Below the pieces are notes generated by a model that was not told the DNA's origin, ran no database searches, and was given only the letters and a program-made list of their open reading frames with translations. From an uncultured Muribaculaceae bacterium (GTDB taxonomy: Bacteria > Bacteroidota > Bacteroidia > Bacteroidales > Muribaculaceae), in assembly GCA_910585275.1 (NCBI GenBank), contig CAJUCW010000006.1:62001-126000 (forward strand): 64,000 bases of DNA, in the 5' to 3' direction. Below are positions 26,219-34,353 of this stretch, piece after piece. A program made the translations under genes and the position numbers. Position 1 is the first letter of the stretch, and each line of letters begins with the position of its first letter.

Positions 26219-26785
26219 ATGGAACCAATAATCAATCAGAAAGTGCCTGAATTCAAAGTGCAGGCATATCACAACGACAAATTCATCACAGTAACCAACA
26301 AAGACATCGAAGGGAAATGGGCGGTATTCTTCTTCTATCCCGCCGACTTTACTTTCGTTTGTCCCACCGAACTTGAAGACCTCGCCTCAAAATATGAGGA
26401 TTTCAAGAAAATGGGTGTTGAGGTCTATTCTGTCAGCACCGACACACAGTTCGTGCATAAGGCATGGCACGACACTTCCGACAGGATTAAAAAAATCGGT
26501 TATCCTATGATTGCCGACCCCACGGGATTCCTTTCGCGCGCTTTCGGCGTGATGATCGAGGAAGAGGGCGTGGCATACCGCGGCACGTTCGTGGTGGATC
26601 CGGAAGGAAAAATCAAGCTTGCCGAAATTCAGGACAACAGCATAGGGCGTAACGCCGACGAACTCTTGCGTAAGGTGGAAGCCGCGCAGTTCGTGGCATC
26701 GCATCCGGGCGACGTTTGTCCTGCCAAATGGAAGAAAGGTGCCGAGACTCTTAAGCCCAGCATCGATCTCGTAGGAAAACTTTAA
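26219..26785 (+). CDS. ahpC: Alkyl hydroperoxide reductase, peroxiredoxin subunit
   Basis: A 2-Cys peroxiredoxin of 188 residues, close to the E. coli AhpC length. The peroxidatic cysteine is C48 in PADFTFVCPTE, and the resolving cysteine is C167 in HPGDVCPAKW. It reduces hydrogen peroxide and organic peroxides in the cytoplasm and is recycled by AhpF encoded next. A strong terminator hairpin between the two genes suggests much more ahpC than ahpF transcript. In Bacteroides the pair is OxyR-controlled; no OxyR site is identified here. Confidence 0.97.
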   Translation: MEPIINQKVPEFKVQAYHNDKFITVTNKDIEGKWAVFFFYPADFTFVCPTELEDLASKYEDFKKMGVEVYSVSTDTQFVHKAWHDTSDRIKKIGYPMIADPTGFLSRAFGVMIEEEGVAYRGTFVVDPEGKIKLAEIQDNSIGRNADELLRKVEAAQFVASHPGDVCPAKWKKGAETLKPSIDLVGKL

Positions 26786-26803
26786 CAAAACGGTAAAACT
26801 TCC

Positions 26804-26855
26804 GGGAGGGTGTGTTGTAATTGATAAAATGAATTATAACGCACCCTCCCTTTTT
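26804..26855 (+). terminator. Hairpin terminator/attenuator between ahpC and ahpF
   Basis: A 19-base arm (26804-26822, beginning GGGAGGGTG) pairs with 26832-26850 (ending CACCCTCCC), followed by TTTTT. It lies 14 bases before the ahpF ATG. Confidence 0.85.
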
Positions 26856-26869
26856 AACATAAGAGAATT

Positions 26870-28420
26870 ATGCTTGACCAGGATATACTTTCACAAGTGA
26901 AGACGATATTCGCTTCGCTTGAAACCGACATTACATTCCTTTTTTCGGGCGACGCCTTGATGGATAAGACAAAAGAGATGCTGGAATTCATAACTGAGGT
27001 GGCATCTTGTTCCCCGCATCTTAAAGTGGAGATGGCGGACGGCATCGGCGGCATCCCGCAGTTCTGCATCTATAAGGGAGGTACTCCCACGGGCATCACG
27101 TTCCGGTGCATCCCGGGTGGCCATGAATTCACGTCGCTGCTGCTCGCCGTGCTTAATGCCGACGGAAAGGGTAAGAACCTCCCCGACGAAGCCACGGCCC
27201 GACGAATACGGTCGCTTAAAGGGGAGATAGAGTTGACGGTGTTCGTTTCACTCGAATGCACGAATTGCCCCGACGCGGTGCAGGCCCTTAATGTCATGGC
27301 GCTCTGCAACCCTAATCTCACGGTGACGACAGTTGACGGTTCCCTCGACCCGCAGGAGGCGGAGCGACGTCATGTGCAGTCTGTGCCAACCGTTTTTTCG
27401 GGCGAAGAGATTGTGCATGTGGGGAAAAGTTCGCTCGGCGAACTTCTTGGGGAGCTCGAAGACCGCTTCGGGAGCGAACCTGAAGAAGGGGGCGCGACTG
27501 AGATAAAAGCCGACCTGCTGATCGTTGGCGGCGGACCGGCCGGCACGGCGGCGGCCATATATAGTGCCCGCAAGGGTTTGGACGTGGCTGTGGTGGCGGG
27601 TGCCATCGGCGGCCAGGTGAGGGAGACGAGCGGGATAGAAAACCTGATATCGTCGGGCGACACCACCGGTATGGAGCTTGCCGGTGACCTGCGCGGGAAC
27701 CTGGAAAAGAATAATGTGAAAATCTATGACCAGCGCGTGGTGGAGGACGTGATTCTCACACAAAAGGATAAGGAAATCAAGACGAAAGGTGGCGAAGTGT
27801 TCAAGGCCCGTCAGGTGATTATCGCTACGGGGGCCGGTTGGCGAAGGATGAACGTGCCCGGCGAGGCCGAATATATCGGCCGTGGAGTGGCTTTCTGCGC
27901 CCATTGCGACGGACCGTTCTTCGCGGGCAAGGACGTGGCGGTTGTCGGAGGAGGTAATTCCGGCATAGAAGCCGCCATCGACCTTTCGGGAATCTGCCGT
28001 AAGGTGACGGTTTTCGAATTCCTCGACACCTTGAAGGCCGACCCTGTGCTTGTGGAGAAAGCCGAGGCTATTCCTAATATCGAGATTCTCACGTCGTGTG
28101 CGGTTCAGAAAGTGTTTGGCGACGGTGCCAAAGTCACGGGCCTTGAGGTGAGGGACCGTAAGACGGAAGTTGACAGCGTCTATGACGTGGCCGGTGTATT
28201 CGTGCAGATAGGGCTTACGCCCAACAGCGCGGTGTTTGCTTCGCAGGTGGAGGTTACTCAGCGGGGCGAGATAGTGGTTGACGATTGTTGCCGCACCAAG
28301 ACTGAGGGAGTATATGCCGCCGGCGATGTCACCACCGTGCCTTACAAACAGATTGTGGTGGCCATCGGCGAAGGCGCGAAAGCGGCTCTTTCGGCGTTTG
28401 CCGACCGCATGCGCTATTAG
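26870..28420 (+). CDS. ahpF: Alkyl hydroperoxide reductase, flavoprotein subunit
   Basis: A 516-residue NADH-dependent flavoprotein that reduces AhpC. The N-terminal double thioredoxin-like domain (about residues 1-195) carries the CxxC of LECTNCPDAV near residue 130. The FAD domain begins at LLIVGGGPAGTAAAIYSARKG, the redox-active CxxC is C343/C346 in FCAHCDG, the NADH-binding motif is VAVVGGGNSGIEAA, and the closing FAD motif is GVYAAGDVT. Domain order and length are as in other AhpF proteins. Confidence 0.97.
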   Translation: MLDQDILSQVKTIFASLETDITFLFSGDALMDKTKEMLEFITEVASCSPHLKVEMADGIGGIPQFCIYKGGTPTGITFRCIPGGHEFTSLLLAVLNADGKGKNLPDEATARRIRSLKGEIELTVFVSLECTNCPDAVQALNVMALCNPNLTVTTVDGSLDPQEAERRHVQSVPTVFSGEEIVHVGKSSLGELLGELEDRFGSEPEEGGATEIKADLLIVGGGPAGTAAAIYSARKGLDVAVVAGAIGGQVRETSGIENLISSGDTTGMELAGDLRGNLEKNNVKIYDQRVVEDVILTQKDKEIKTKGGEVFKARQVIIATGAGWRRMNVPGEAEYIGRGVAFCAHCDGPFFAGKDVAVVGGGNSGIEAAIDLSGICRKVTVFEFLDTLKADPVLVEKAEAIPNIEILTSCAVQKVFGDGAKVTGLEVRDRKTEVDSVYDVAGVFVQIGLTPNSAVFASQVEVTQRGEIVVDDCCRTKTEGVYAAGDVTTVPYKQIVVAIGEGAKAALSAFADRMRY

Positions 28421-28494
28421 AAATGTGCTGACTGACAGATAAGACGTGGGGAAACTGCGAGTGTGGTTTTCCCACGTTGCGTGTGAAGTCGGAT

Positions 28495-28525
28495 TTTGAA
28501 ATGAACGAAATTTTTTGTAATTTTG
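28495..28525 (+). promoter_or_regulatory. Promoter of gyrB
   Basis: TTTG at 28495-28498 and TAATTTTG at 28518-28525, with a 19-base spacer. A weak hairpin (about 28443-28478) lies upstream and may end ahpF transcription. Confidence 0.8.
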
Positions 28526-28593
28526 TAACGAAATAGGGCTTTATCCGGCCTTGTTTTGTGATTTAATTGAAAACAACTGATTTGGAATTAGAT

Positions 28594-30567
28594 ATGGCAG
28601 AGGAAACAGAACTGCAGGAAAACCAGCCGAAAGATTATGTTGCAGACAATATCCAGGTGCTCGAAGGCCTGGAAGCGGTGCGCAAGCGTCCCGCGATGTA
28701 TATTGGCGACATATCCGGACGCGGACTTCATCACCTTGTCTATGAGGTGGTAGATAACTCTATCGACGAGGCTCTCGCCGGATTTGCCAACCATATTGAG
28801 GTGACTATTCTTGAAGACAACTCGATAAAGGTGGTTGACAACGGTCGAGGCATCCCGGTGGACATGCACGAGAAGATGCATAAACCGGCGCTTGAGGTGG
28901 TCCTGACCGTACTCCATGCCGGAGGTAAGTTCGACAAAGGCTCATATAAGGTTTCCGGTGGTCTTCACGGTGTAGGCGTAAGTTGTGTTAACGCGCTTTC
29001 CGACTATCTACGCGCCGAAATCCACCGCGACGGCAAAATTCACATGCAGGAATATGCTTTCGGCAAACCGACATGCGACCTCCGGGTGGTCGGGGAAACC
29101 GACCATACGGGCACGACCATAGTGTTCCATCCCGACGCATCTATATTCACGGAGACCGTATATGACTACGAGACCCTTGCAAACCGTCTGCGCGACCTTG
29201 CTTATCTCAACGCCGGAATCACGCTGACACTTACCGATATGCGTGAGCTCGACGAGCAGGGAAATCCACGCAGCGACGTTTTCCACAGCGACGAGGGCCT
29301 GAAGCAGTTCGTGCGTTATCTCGACCAGGGCAAGGAGCCGCTCATCGAAGACATCATCCACCTCAACACGATGAAGAACGGTGTTCCGGTAGAGGTGGCT
29401 ATGACCTACAATACGTCTTTCTCCGAAAACATATTCTCTTACGTCAATAATATCAACACCATAGAGGGAGGAACCCATCTCACCGGTTTCCGCCGCGGCC
29501 TTACATCGACTCTCAAAAAGTATGCCGACGACAATCATCTGCTCGACAAACTCAAGATAGAGCTTTCGAAAGAAGATTTCCGCGACGGTCTTACCGCCGT
29601 GGTTTCCGTGAAGGTGGCCGAGCCTCAGTTCGAGGGACAGACCAAAACCAAGCTCGGAAACAACGATGTGGGCGGAGTGGTGCAGACCGCAGTAAGCGAA
29701 GCTCTCCGCTATTATCTGGAGGAGCATCCGAAGCAGGCGCGTGCCATAGTCGATAAGGTGATGCTTGCAGCGCAGGCACGCCATGCCGCCTACAGCGCGA
29801 GGATGAAGGTGCAGCGCAAGTCGCCTCTTTCCGGTGCAGGGCTCCCCGGCAAACTTGCCGACTGCAAGAGCCGTGACGCGGCGGCCTGCGAATTGTTCCT
29901 CGTCGAGGGTGACTCCGCAGGCGGCAGCGCAAAGCAGGGCCGCAACCCGAATTTCCAGGCTATCCTTCCTTTGAGAGGTAAAATACTCAATGTGGAGAAG
30001 GCCATGGACCACAAGGTGTTCGAGAGCGAGGAGATTGTCAATATGTTCAAGGCCCTTGGCGTCACCATCGGCACCGAGGAGGATTCCAAGGAACCCAACA
30101 TGACCAAGCTCCGCTATCACAAGATTATCATCATGACCGATGCCGACGTCGATGGCGCGCATATCGCAACCCTCCTTATGACGTTCTTCTTCCGCCGCAT
30201 ACGTCCTATTATTGAGAACGGGTATCTCTATATCGCCACCCCGCCGCTCTATAAGTGCAGCACGAAGGGTAAGACCAAGGTGCAGGAATATGCGTGGGAC
30301 GAGCAGCAGGTGCAGCGTTTCGTGGATACATATTGCGACGGCAACCGCGACCGCATGGTGCTCCAGCGTTATAAAGGTCTTGGCGAGATGAACCCCGAGC
30401 AGCTTTGGGAAACCACCATGGACCCCGAGAACCGTATGCTCAAGCAGGTGAATCTCATCAACGCCGCAGAGGCAGACCGTACTTTCTCCGTGCTTATGGG
30501 CGAGGAAGTGGGACCGCGCCGCGAGTTTATCGAAGCGCACGCCACTTACGCCAACATCGACGCCTGA
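28594..30567 (+). CDS. gyrB: DNA gyrase subunit B
   Basis: The 657-residue ATPase subunit of gyrase. The GHKL motifs are VYEVVDNSIDEALAG and GGKFDKGSYKVSGGLHGVG; the Toprim motifs are LFLVEGDSAGGSAKQGR and MTDADVDGAHIATLL; the C-terminus has RYKGLGEMNPEQLW. The size is that of gyrase B without a large insertion; a ParE assignment is less likely but not excluded by motifs alone. An in-frame TTG at 28567 would add nine residues; the ATG at 28594 is preferred. Confidence 0.93.
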   Translation: MAEETELQENQPKDYVADNIQVLEGLEAVRKRPAMYIGDISGRGLHHLVYEVVDNSIDEALAGFANHIEVTILEDNSIKVVDNGRGIPVDMHEKMHKPALEVVLTVLHAGGKFDKGSYKVSGGLHGVGVSCVNALSDYLRAEIHRDGKIHMQEYAFGKPTCDLRVVGETDHTGTTIVFHPDASIFTETVYDYETLANRLRDLAYLNAGITLTLTDMRELDEQGNPRSDVFHSDEGLKQFVRYLDQGKEPLIEDIIHLNTMKNGVPVEVAMTYNTSFSENIFSYVNNINTIEGGTHLTGFRRGLTSTLKKYADDNHLLDKLKIELSKEDFRDGLTAVVSVKVAEPQFEGQTKTKLGNNDVGGVVQTAVSEALRYYLEEHPKQARAIVDKVMLAAQARHAAYSARMKVQRKSPLSGAGLPGKLADCKSRDAAACELFLVEGDSAGGSAKQGRNPNFQAILPLRGKILNVEKAMDHKVFESEEIVNMFKALGVTIGTEEDSKEPNMTKLRYHKIIIMTDADVDGAHIATLLMTFFFRRIRPIIENGYLYIATPPLYKCSTKGKTKVQEYAWDEQQVQRFVDTYCDGNRDRMVLQRYKGLGEMNPEQLWETTMDPENRMLKQVNLINAAEADRTFSVLMGEEVGPRREFIEAHATYANIDA

Positions 30568-30582
30568 CAAATATAATGTAAT

Positions 30583-30630
30583 ATAAACACGATGTGCCCT
30601 GCGGTTCACCGCAGGGCACATCGTGTTTAT
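30583..30630. terminator. Bidirectional terminator between gyrB and the ATPase gene
   Basis: Perfect 22-base arms (30583-30604 and 30609-30630) close a TTCA loop. The right arm overlaps the stop codon of the converging ATPase gene. Confidence 0.85.
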
Positions 30631-31769
30631 AGTCCCCTTTGTTTTCGAAGCCAACGCATGAAAAACATGTCGTACAGAAATGTTGACGACCCTTCGCGTG
30701 ATATGATGCCGTCTTTATGAAGCCGGTTGAGGGCGGCCTGAAGTGATGACGCGGTTGAAAAACCGCTCTCTTTAAGTGAATCGCCGGAAAGAATGTTTTC
30801 GACGCATCTTTTGCATGCAAGATAATACACAAGTTCCCTTTGTTTTGAAGTCAGTCTCGACATAATCTCCCGGTAACTGTATTCTTGCATTCCTATGATA
30901 TTTTCCTCGGCTTTGTCAATCATGTCACGACTTAGGGTCCCACCCGCTTCTGTTATGGCGAAAAGTTCGTTCATCATCATCTGGATGAACCATGTTATGC
31001 CAGACATTCGCGAATATATTTCCTCGATTGTGGAAATGTCGCCTGTCTTACCGTAATCGGAAAAACGTTGCATCGCAAACTCCACATACTTGTTTTGGGG
31101 AATGGGTTTCAGAGGGTAGGTCAGCACGCTTTGATAGAACGGTTTGGTAGGACTGTTGAAAATAAGGTTCATCATGGATTCCGAACTGCCTGCGAAAATA
31201 AAGCGGGTGTTTTTAGCTTTCTGTACGTAAGTGCGAATCAAGGCTTCCGTTTTGCCTCCTGGGTAGGTGGCGATTTCCTGAAATTCGTCGATTGCGACAA
31301 TGCATCTGCGGTCGGATGACTCAAGATAGTCAAATATTTCTGAAAGCGTGAGTTCGGGCTCATTGAGTTGTCTGGCGGTTATGTTCAATGATGGTTCCCC
31401 GGATATTGGGTCAATGCTTAGCGATGGCCTGAGACTGCTTACCGCCTCTATGAATTTTTTCCATCCCGAACGCCGTTTCATCACGATTTCTCTGAACACG
31501 GCATGTCCGAGGGTAGAAATCATTTCTTCAATCGAAGAAGTGGCATATATGTCGATGAAGATTGTGTGGTAAGTTGATTTTATTGTTTCCGTTGCAAAGA
31601 AGTGTTCTATCAGTCCTGTCTTGCCCAGCCTTCGAGGAGATATTATTGCAATGTCCCTGCCGTTTTCTATCATTTTTTTCAAGAATGAAGTTTCCGCTTC
31701 ACGGTCACAAAAATAGTAACTGTCAATATATCGTCCTATTACGAAAGGATTGCTTTGTTTATTCTTCAT
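30627..31769 (-). CDS. AAA-type ATPase (ATPase_2 / archaeal-type)
   Basis: A 380-residue P-loop protein with Walker A SPRRLGKTGL (about residues 44-53), Walker B RRCIVAIDEFQE near 150, a sensor-like FIFAGSSESMM near 180, and a C-terminal winged-helix-like region (LQAALNRLHKDGIISREG). Proteins of this family are common, variable in number and often near mobile or toxin-antitoxin genes in Bacteroidales; their substrates are unknown. It is divergent from a PIN toxin pair across an AT-rich gap. Confidence 0.8.
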   Translation of the reverse strand: MKNKQSNPFVIGRYIDSYYFCDREAETSFLKKMIENGRDIAIISPRRLGKTGLIEHFFATETIKSTYHTIFIDIYATSSIEEMISTLGHAVFREIVMKRRSGWKKFIEAVSSLRPSLSIDPISGEPSLNITARQLNEPELTLSEIFDYLESSDRRCIVAIDEFQEIATYPGGKTEALIRTYVQKAKNTRFIFAGSSESMMNLIFNSPTKPFYQSVLTYPLKPIPQNKYVEFAMQRFSDYGKTGDISTIEEIYSRMSGITWFIQMMMNELFAITEAGGTLSRDMIDKAEENIIGMQEYSYREIMSRLTSKQRELVYYLACKRCVENILSGDSLKESGFSTASSLQAALNRLHKDGIISREGSSTFLYDMFFMRWLRKQRGL

Positions 31770-31984
31770 AATTATTTTTATTTTAATTATTGTAGATATA
31801 ATTATTATAATTATAATAATTGCAAAGATAATAATTATAATTGTAATAACGGCATGTCATGACGGAGTAATGTAAGAAAATTTGAGTCGGTCTTGTTTTT
31901 TTGTAGTGTAATTATAAAACAACGTTATTATAGTTGTTTAGAATAATATAAATAATTAATTTTGTAGAAACAATATTAGCGATT
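31770..31984. promoter_or_regulatory. AT-rich divergent promoter region
   Basis: On the minus strand TATCTTTG (31830-31823) can serve the ATPase gene; on the plus strand TAATTTTG (31957-31964) serves the PIN pair. The region is rich in overlapping ATTATAATTATAAT words. -33 elements are weak on both sides. Confidence 0.55.
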
Positions 31985-32212
31985 ATGGAAGCTCGGACTT
32001 TGACCCCAATTCAAAAAGATTTGCTGAGAATGTTTTCATTCGATCATAGTGATGCCTTTGCTAAAGAAATAAAGGAGGTTATAACTCGTCATTTCCAAAC
32101 TAAGGTAGATGCGGAAACTGAACGCTTATGGGAATCCGGCATCCTAAATCAAGAAAAATTGGATTTGATTCGGAACGAGGATTTACATGCCATACGTAAA
32201 AGAAATGGATAA
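31985..32212 (+). CDS. Putative antitoxin of the PIN pair
   Basis: A 75-residue helical protein (TPIQKDLLRMFSFDHSDAFAKEIKEVITRHF). It resembles small Bacteroidetes proteins found directly before PIN toxins of the COG1569 type. Its end overlaps the start of the toxin gene, the usual antitoxin-first layout. No DNA-binding motif is clear. Confidence 0.65.
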   Translation: MEARTLTPIQKDLLRMFSFDHSDAFAKEIKEVITRHFQTKVDAETERLWESGILNQEKLDLIRNEDLHAIRKRNG

Positions 32213-32612
32213 ACTTGTTCTCGACACTAATTCATTGATTCAATGTTTGCCTCTAAGAAGCCGTTATCATGACCTATGGGTTTCATTCTTGGACGGTCGT
32301 AATTATATATGCGTTTCAAATGAGATATTGGACGAGTATGAGGAAATATTGGAGATGAAAACTTCTCATGAATTAGCCTCAAGCGTGATTAAAGTGCTAT
32401 TAAACAATCCATATACATTGTTTTGTACTCCTTTCTTCAACTTCAATCTTATAGAGAATGATCCTGACGATAATAAATTTGTGGATTGTGCTGTTTCTGC
32501 CGGGGCAAAGTTTATTGTGACGGAAGACCGTCATTTTAATGTCCTTAAGAAAATTGATTTTCCAAAGGTGGAAATAATAGGATTAGACGATATAATCAAG
32601 AGATATAGATAA
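32205..32612 (+). CDS. PIN-domain toxin
   Basis: A 135-residue PIN-fold ribonuclease. The acidic positions expected of the metal site are visible: D7 in LVLDTNSL, glutamates in SNEILDEYEEIL, D in DPDDNKFVDCA and D in VTEDRHF. PIN toxins cut tRNA, rRNA or mRNA; the target is not predictable. The ATG at 32205 overlaps the antitoxin stop (ATGGATAA); an in-frame ATG at 32187 is an alternative. Confidence 0.8.
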   Translation: MDKLVLDTNSLIQCLPLRSRYHDLWVSFLDGRNYICVSNEILDEYEEILEMKTSHELASSVIKVLLNNPYTLFCTPFFNFNLIENDPDDNKFVDCAVSAGAKFIVTEDRHFNVLKKIDFPKVEIIGLDDIIKRYR

Positions 32613-32646
32613 AGATTGTTGTTGTAATTGAGTGTTCTTGACTTTT

Positions 32647-33495
32647 ATGAAGACGATTTTCATTATAATTGGAGGGATGGCGGATGTGGCTCATGCCGGA
32701 CTCGGAGGGGCCACCCCTTTGATGGCGGCTTCAACCCCCTCTCTCGATGCGCTGGCAAAGTGCGGTTGCTGCGGATTGATTCAGAATATACCCGACGGTT
32801 TTCCGGTTACTACCGAAAACGCTGTGTTGTCGCTGCTCGGTTATGACTTCGAGCGCGGACTCCCTTCCACCCAGACTCTTCGGGCGTTTGGCACGGGAGC
32901 GCCGTTGCTCCAGAGCGATTTGCGTTACTTTGTGATGCCCAAGTTCTCGGGGCATGGCGTGGTGGTGTCAGACAACGAGGCGGTGCGCGGCATCGGAATG
33001 ATGGCTATGCTCCGTCCGCTGTATCCGATGGGGGAATCGGTTGACATCTCAGACAGCCATCCGTGCGGGTCTTTGCACGACAAAGCCCTTCTTGCGATAA
33101 AAGCGATAGAGATATTCGATTTTGTCATGGTCTATATAAGCGAGACCGACTTTGCATCGCGGCAGCGCGACGTAGATGGCAAAATCGACGCGATAGAAAG
33201 AATTGACAGGGAACTTATAACCCCCGTGGCAGATTATGTATGGAACGCCAAGTTGCAGATGAATCTCGTGGTGGCGTGCGATCACATCACGTCAAGCCTG
33301 ACGGGGAAATGCGAAAGGGGAGATGTGCCGGCGGTGGTATATTTCAATGACGACCTCCCTTACGACACAAAAGCGTTTGATGAGGTGACGGCGGCCGAGG
33401 GGCCTCTCAGTGCCCCATTGCCGGGCGACCTTATGCGTCTGTTGGTGTCGTTCGAACCGTTTATTGAAGAAGAAGGCAAAAACGCCGGGTTGTAG
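32647..33495 (+). CDS. Degenerate phosphoglycerate-mutase/ApgM-like paralogue
   Basis: A 282-residue protein aligning by eye with the proposed homoserine kinase at 12392: MKTIFIIIGGMAD against MKHIIILGDGMAD, TPSLDALAKCG against TPALDALARAG, VLSLLGY against HLSLLGY. Key residues are changed. The metal aspartate of GDGMAD is glycine, the catalytic serine position is threonine (TTENAV), and the metal histidine segment EAGHEGD reads FASRQRD; DH is kept in ACDHITSS. About 120 residues are missing overall. It looks like an intact but probably catalytically dead or repurposed family member. The ATG at 32647 replaces an upstream GTG. Confidence 0.7.
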   Translation: MKTIFIIIGGMADVAHAGLGGATPLMAASTPSLDALAKCGCCGLIQNIPDGFPVTTENAVLSLLGYDFERGLPSTQTLRAFGTGAPLLQSDLRYFVMPKFSGHGVVVSDNEAVRGIGMMAMLRPLYPMGESVDISDSHPCGSLHDKALLAIKAIEIFDFVMVYISETDFASRQRDVDGKIDAIERIDRELITPVADYVWNAKLQMNLVVACDHITSSLTGKCERGDVPAVVYFNDDLPYDTKAFDEVTAAEGPLSAPLPGDLMRLLVSFEPFIEEEGKNAGL

Positions 33496-33506
33496 AAAAA
33501 GAAAAA

Positions 33507-33524
33507 GGCTGACTCACGTCAGCC
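33507..33524 (+). terminator. Hairpin after the ApgM-like paralogue
   Basis: GGCTGAC-TCAC-GTCAGCC, preceded by an A-run and followed by CTGTTTCC, twelve bases after the stop. Confidence 0.5.
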
Positions 33525-33603
33525 CTGTTTCCTTCAATTAAAACAACAATAACAACTTTTTCAGAACGCTTATAGCAGTATATCTTTGTCTTCTTTTAAG
33601 CTT

Positions 33604-33939
33604 TTAATCCGTTTGCGGATTTTGGGCTTTTGTGAAGAACTGATCTTCATCTTTTTGTTTTGGCGGCTTTATCAGCCTTTTTACGATAATATAACACGGG
33701 GTGGAGGAAGTTGGTTCAACGCGAAGTGAAATTTTTTTAGTTTTCACTGTCGCGTAGGTTCTCGTATTTGGCAAAATAGCTTCTCCCATTATCTCCGTCT
33801 TCCTTTCAACGGCGCAAATTCGCAATCTGTCTTTTTCAAATAAATCAAAGCGTTTAGGGAAGTCTTTAAAGAATCCCTCCAATTCGGTTATTGCATCTAA
33901 TACGTCTTATAGATGCTTTAAAATATATTCATCAGCCAT
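33604..33939 (-). pseudogene. HEPN (DUF86) toxin remnant
   Basis: Reading from the ATG at 33939, the protein starts MADEYILKHL, meets an in-frame TAA (33909-33907) where relatives have a glutamine, and continues as DVLDAITELEGFFKDFPKRF and RLRICAVERKTEIMGEAI, a recognisable DUF86/HEPN N-terminal half. It then leaves the family and ends without the catalytic R-x4-6-H. The ATG overlaps the stop of the nucleotidyltransferase gene, as in MNT/HEPN modules. Confidence 0.75.
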
Positions 33940-34237
33940 AAATCACCTGTTTTGTGCGATTGACGTTGGCAATGAAGTATTTGTTACGCAATCCTTTCCC
34001 TACAACCAAATCTACTTTACTTCCAAAAAGTCGCTGCAAAGCTTCACGAAAATCGAAGTAGTTTGTAACATAATCTCACTTTTCATGATCCGTCGTATCG
34101 AAATCCACAAGTAAATCCACATCGCTATGGTCGTTGAATCTATCAGTGAGAATAGAACCAAAAACGGCCAAAGTCTTGCCCCTATGTTTTCGACAAAGGT
34201 CGATGATTCGTTGCAAATTTAATTCAATCAGCTTCAT
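33932..34237 (-). pseudogene. MNT nucleotidyltransferase antitoxin, broken by a stop
   Basis: From the ATG at 34237 the reading is MKLIELNLQRIIDLCRKH, then LAVFGSILTDRFNDHSDVDLLVDF with the GS and DxD motifs of minimal nucleotidyltransferases. An in-frame TGA at 34078-34076 follows, after which the same frame resumes with family-like sequence (REALQRLFGSKVDLVVGKGLRNKYF) to the natural end. One nonsense mutation explains the break. Confidence 0.8.
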
Positions 34238-34353
34238 AAACAGATGTATTATAATTGCAAAGATTACTATTATTTCTGAAATAGAAAACGGCTCAGTTAT
34301 GAAAAGCGTTGGAGGTTACATCTCTGTTTTAATCCTTTTTGGATCCGATGACA

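Noticed and set aside
28443..28478. Terminator of ahpF
   Set aside because: The hairpin is imperfect and lacks a T-run; kept only as a remark under the gyrB promoter.
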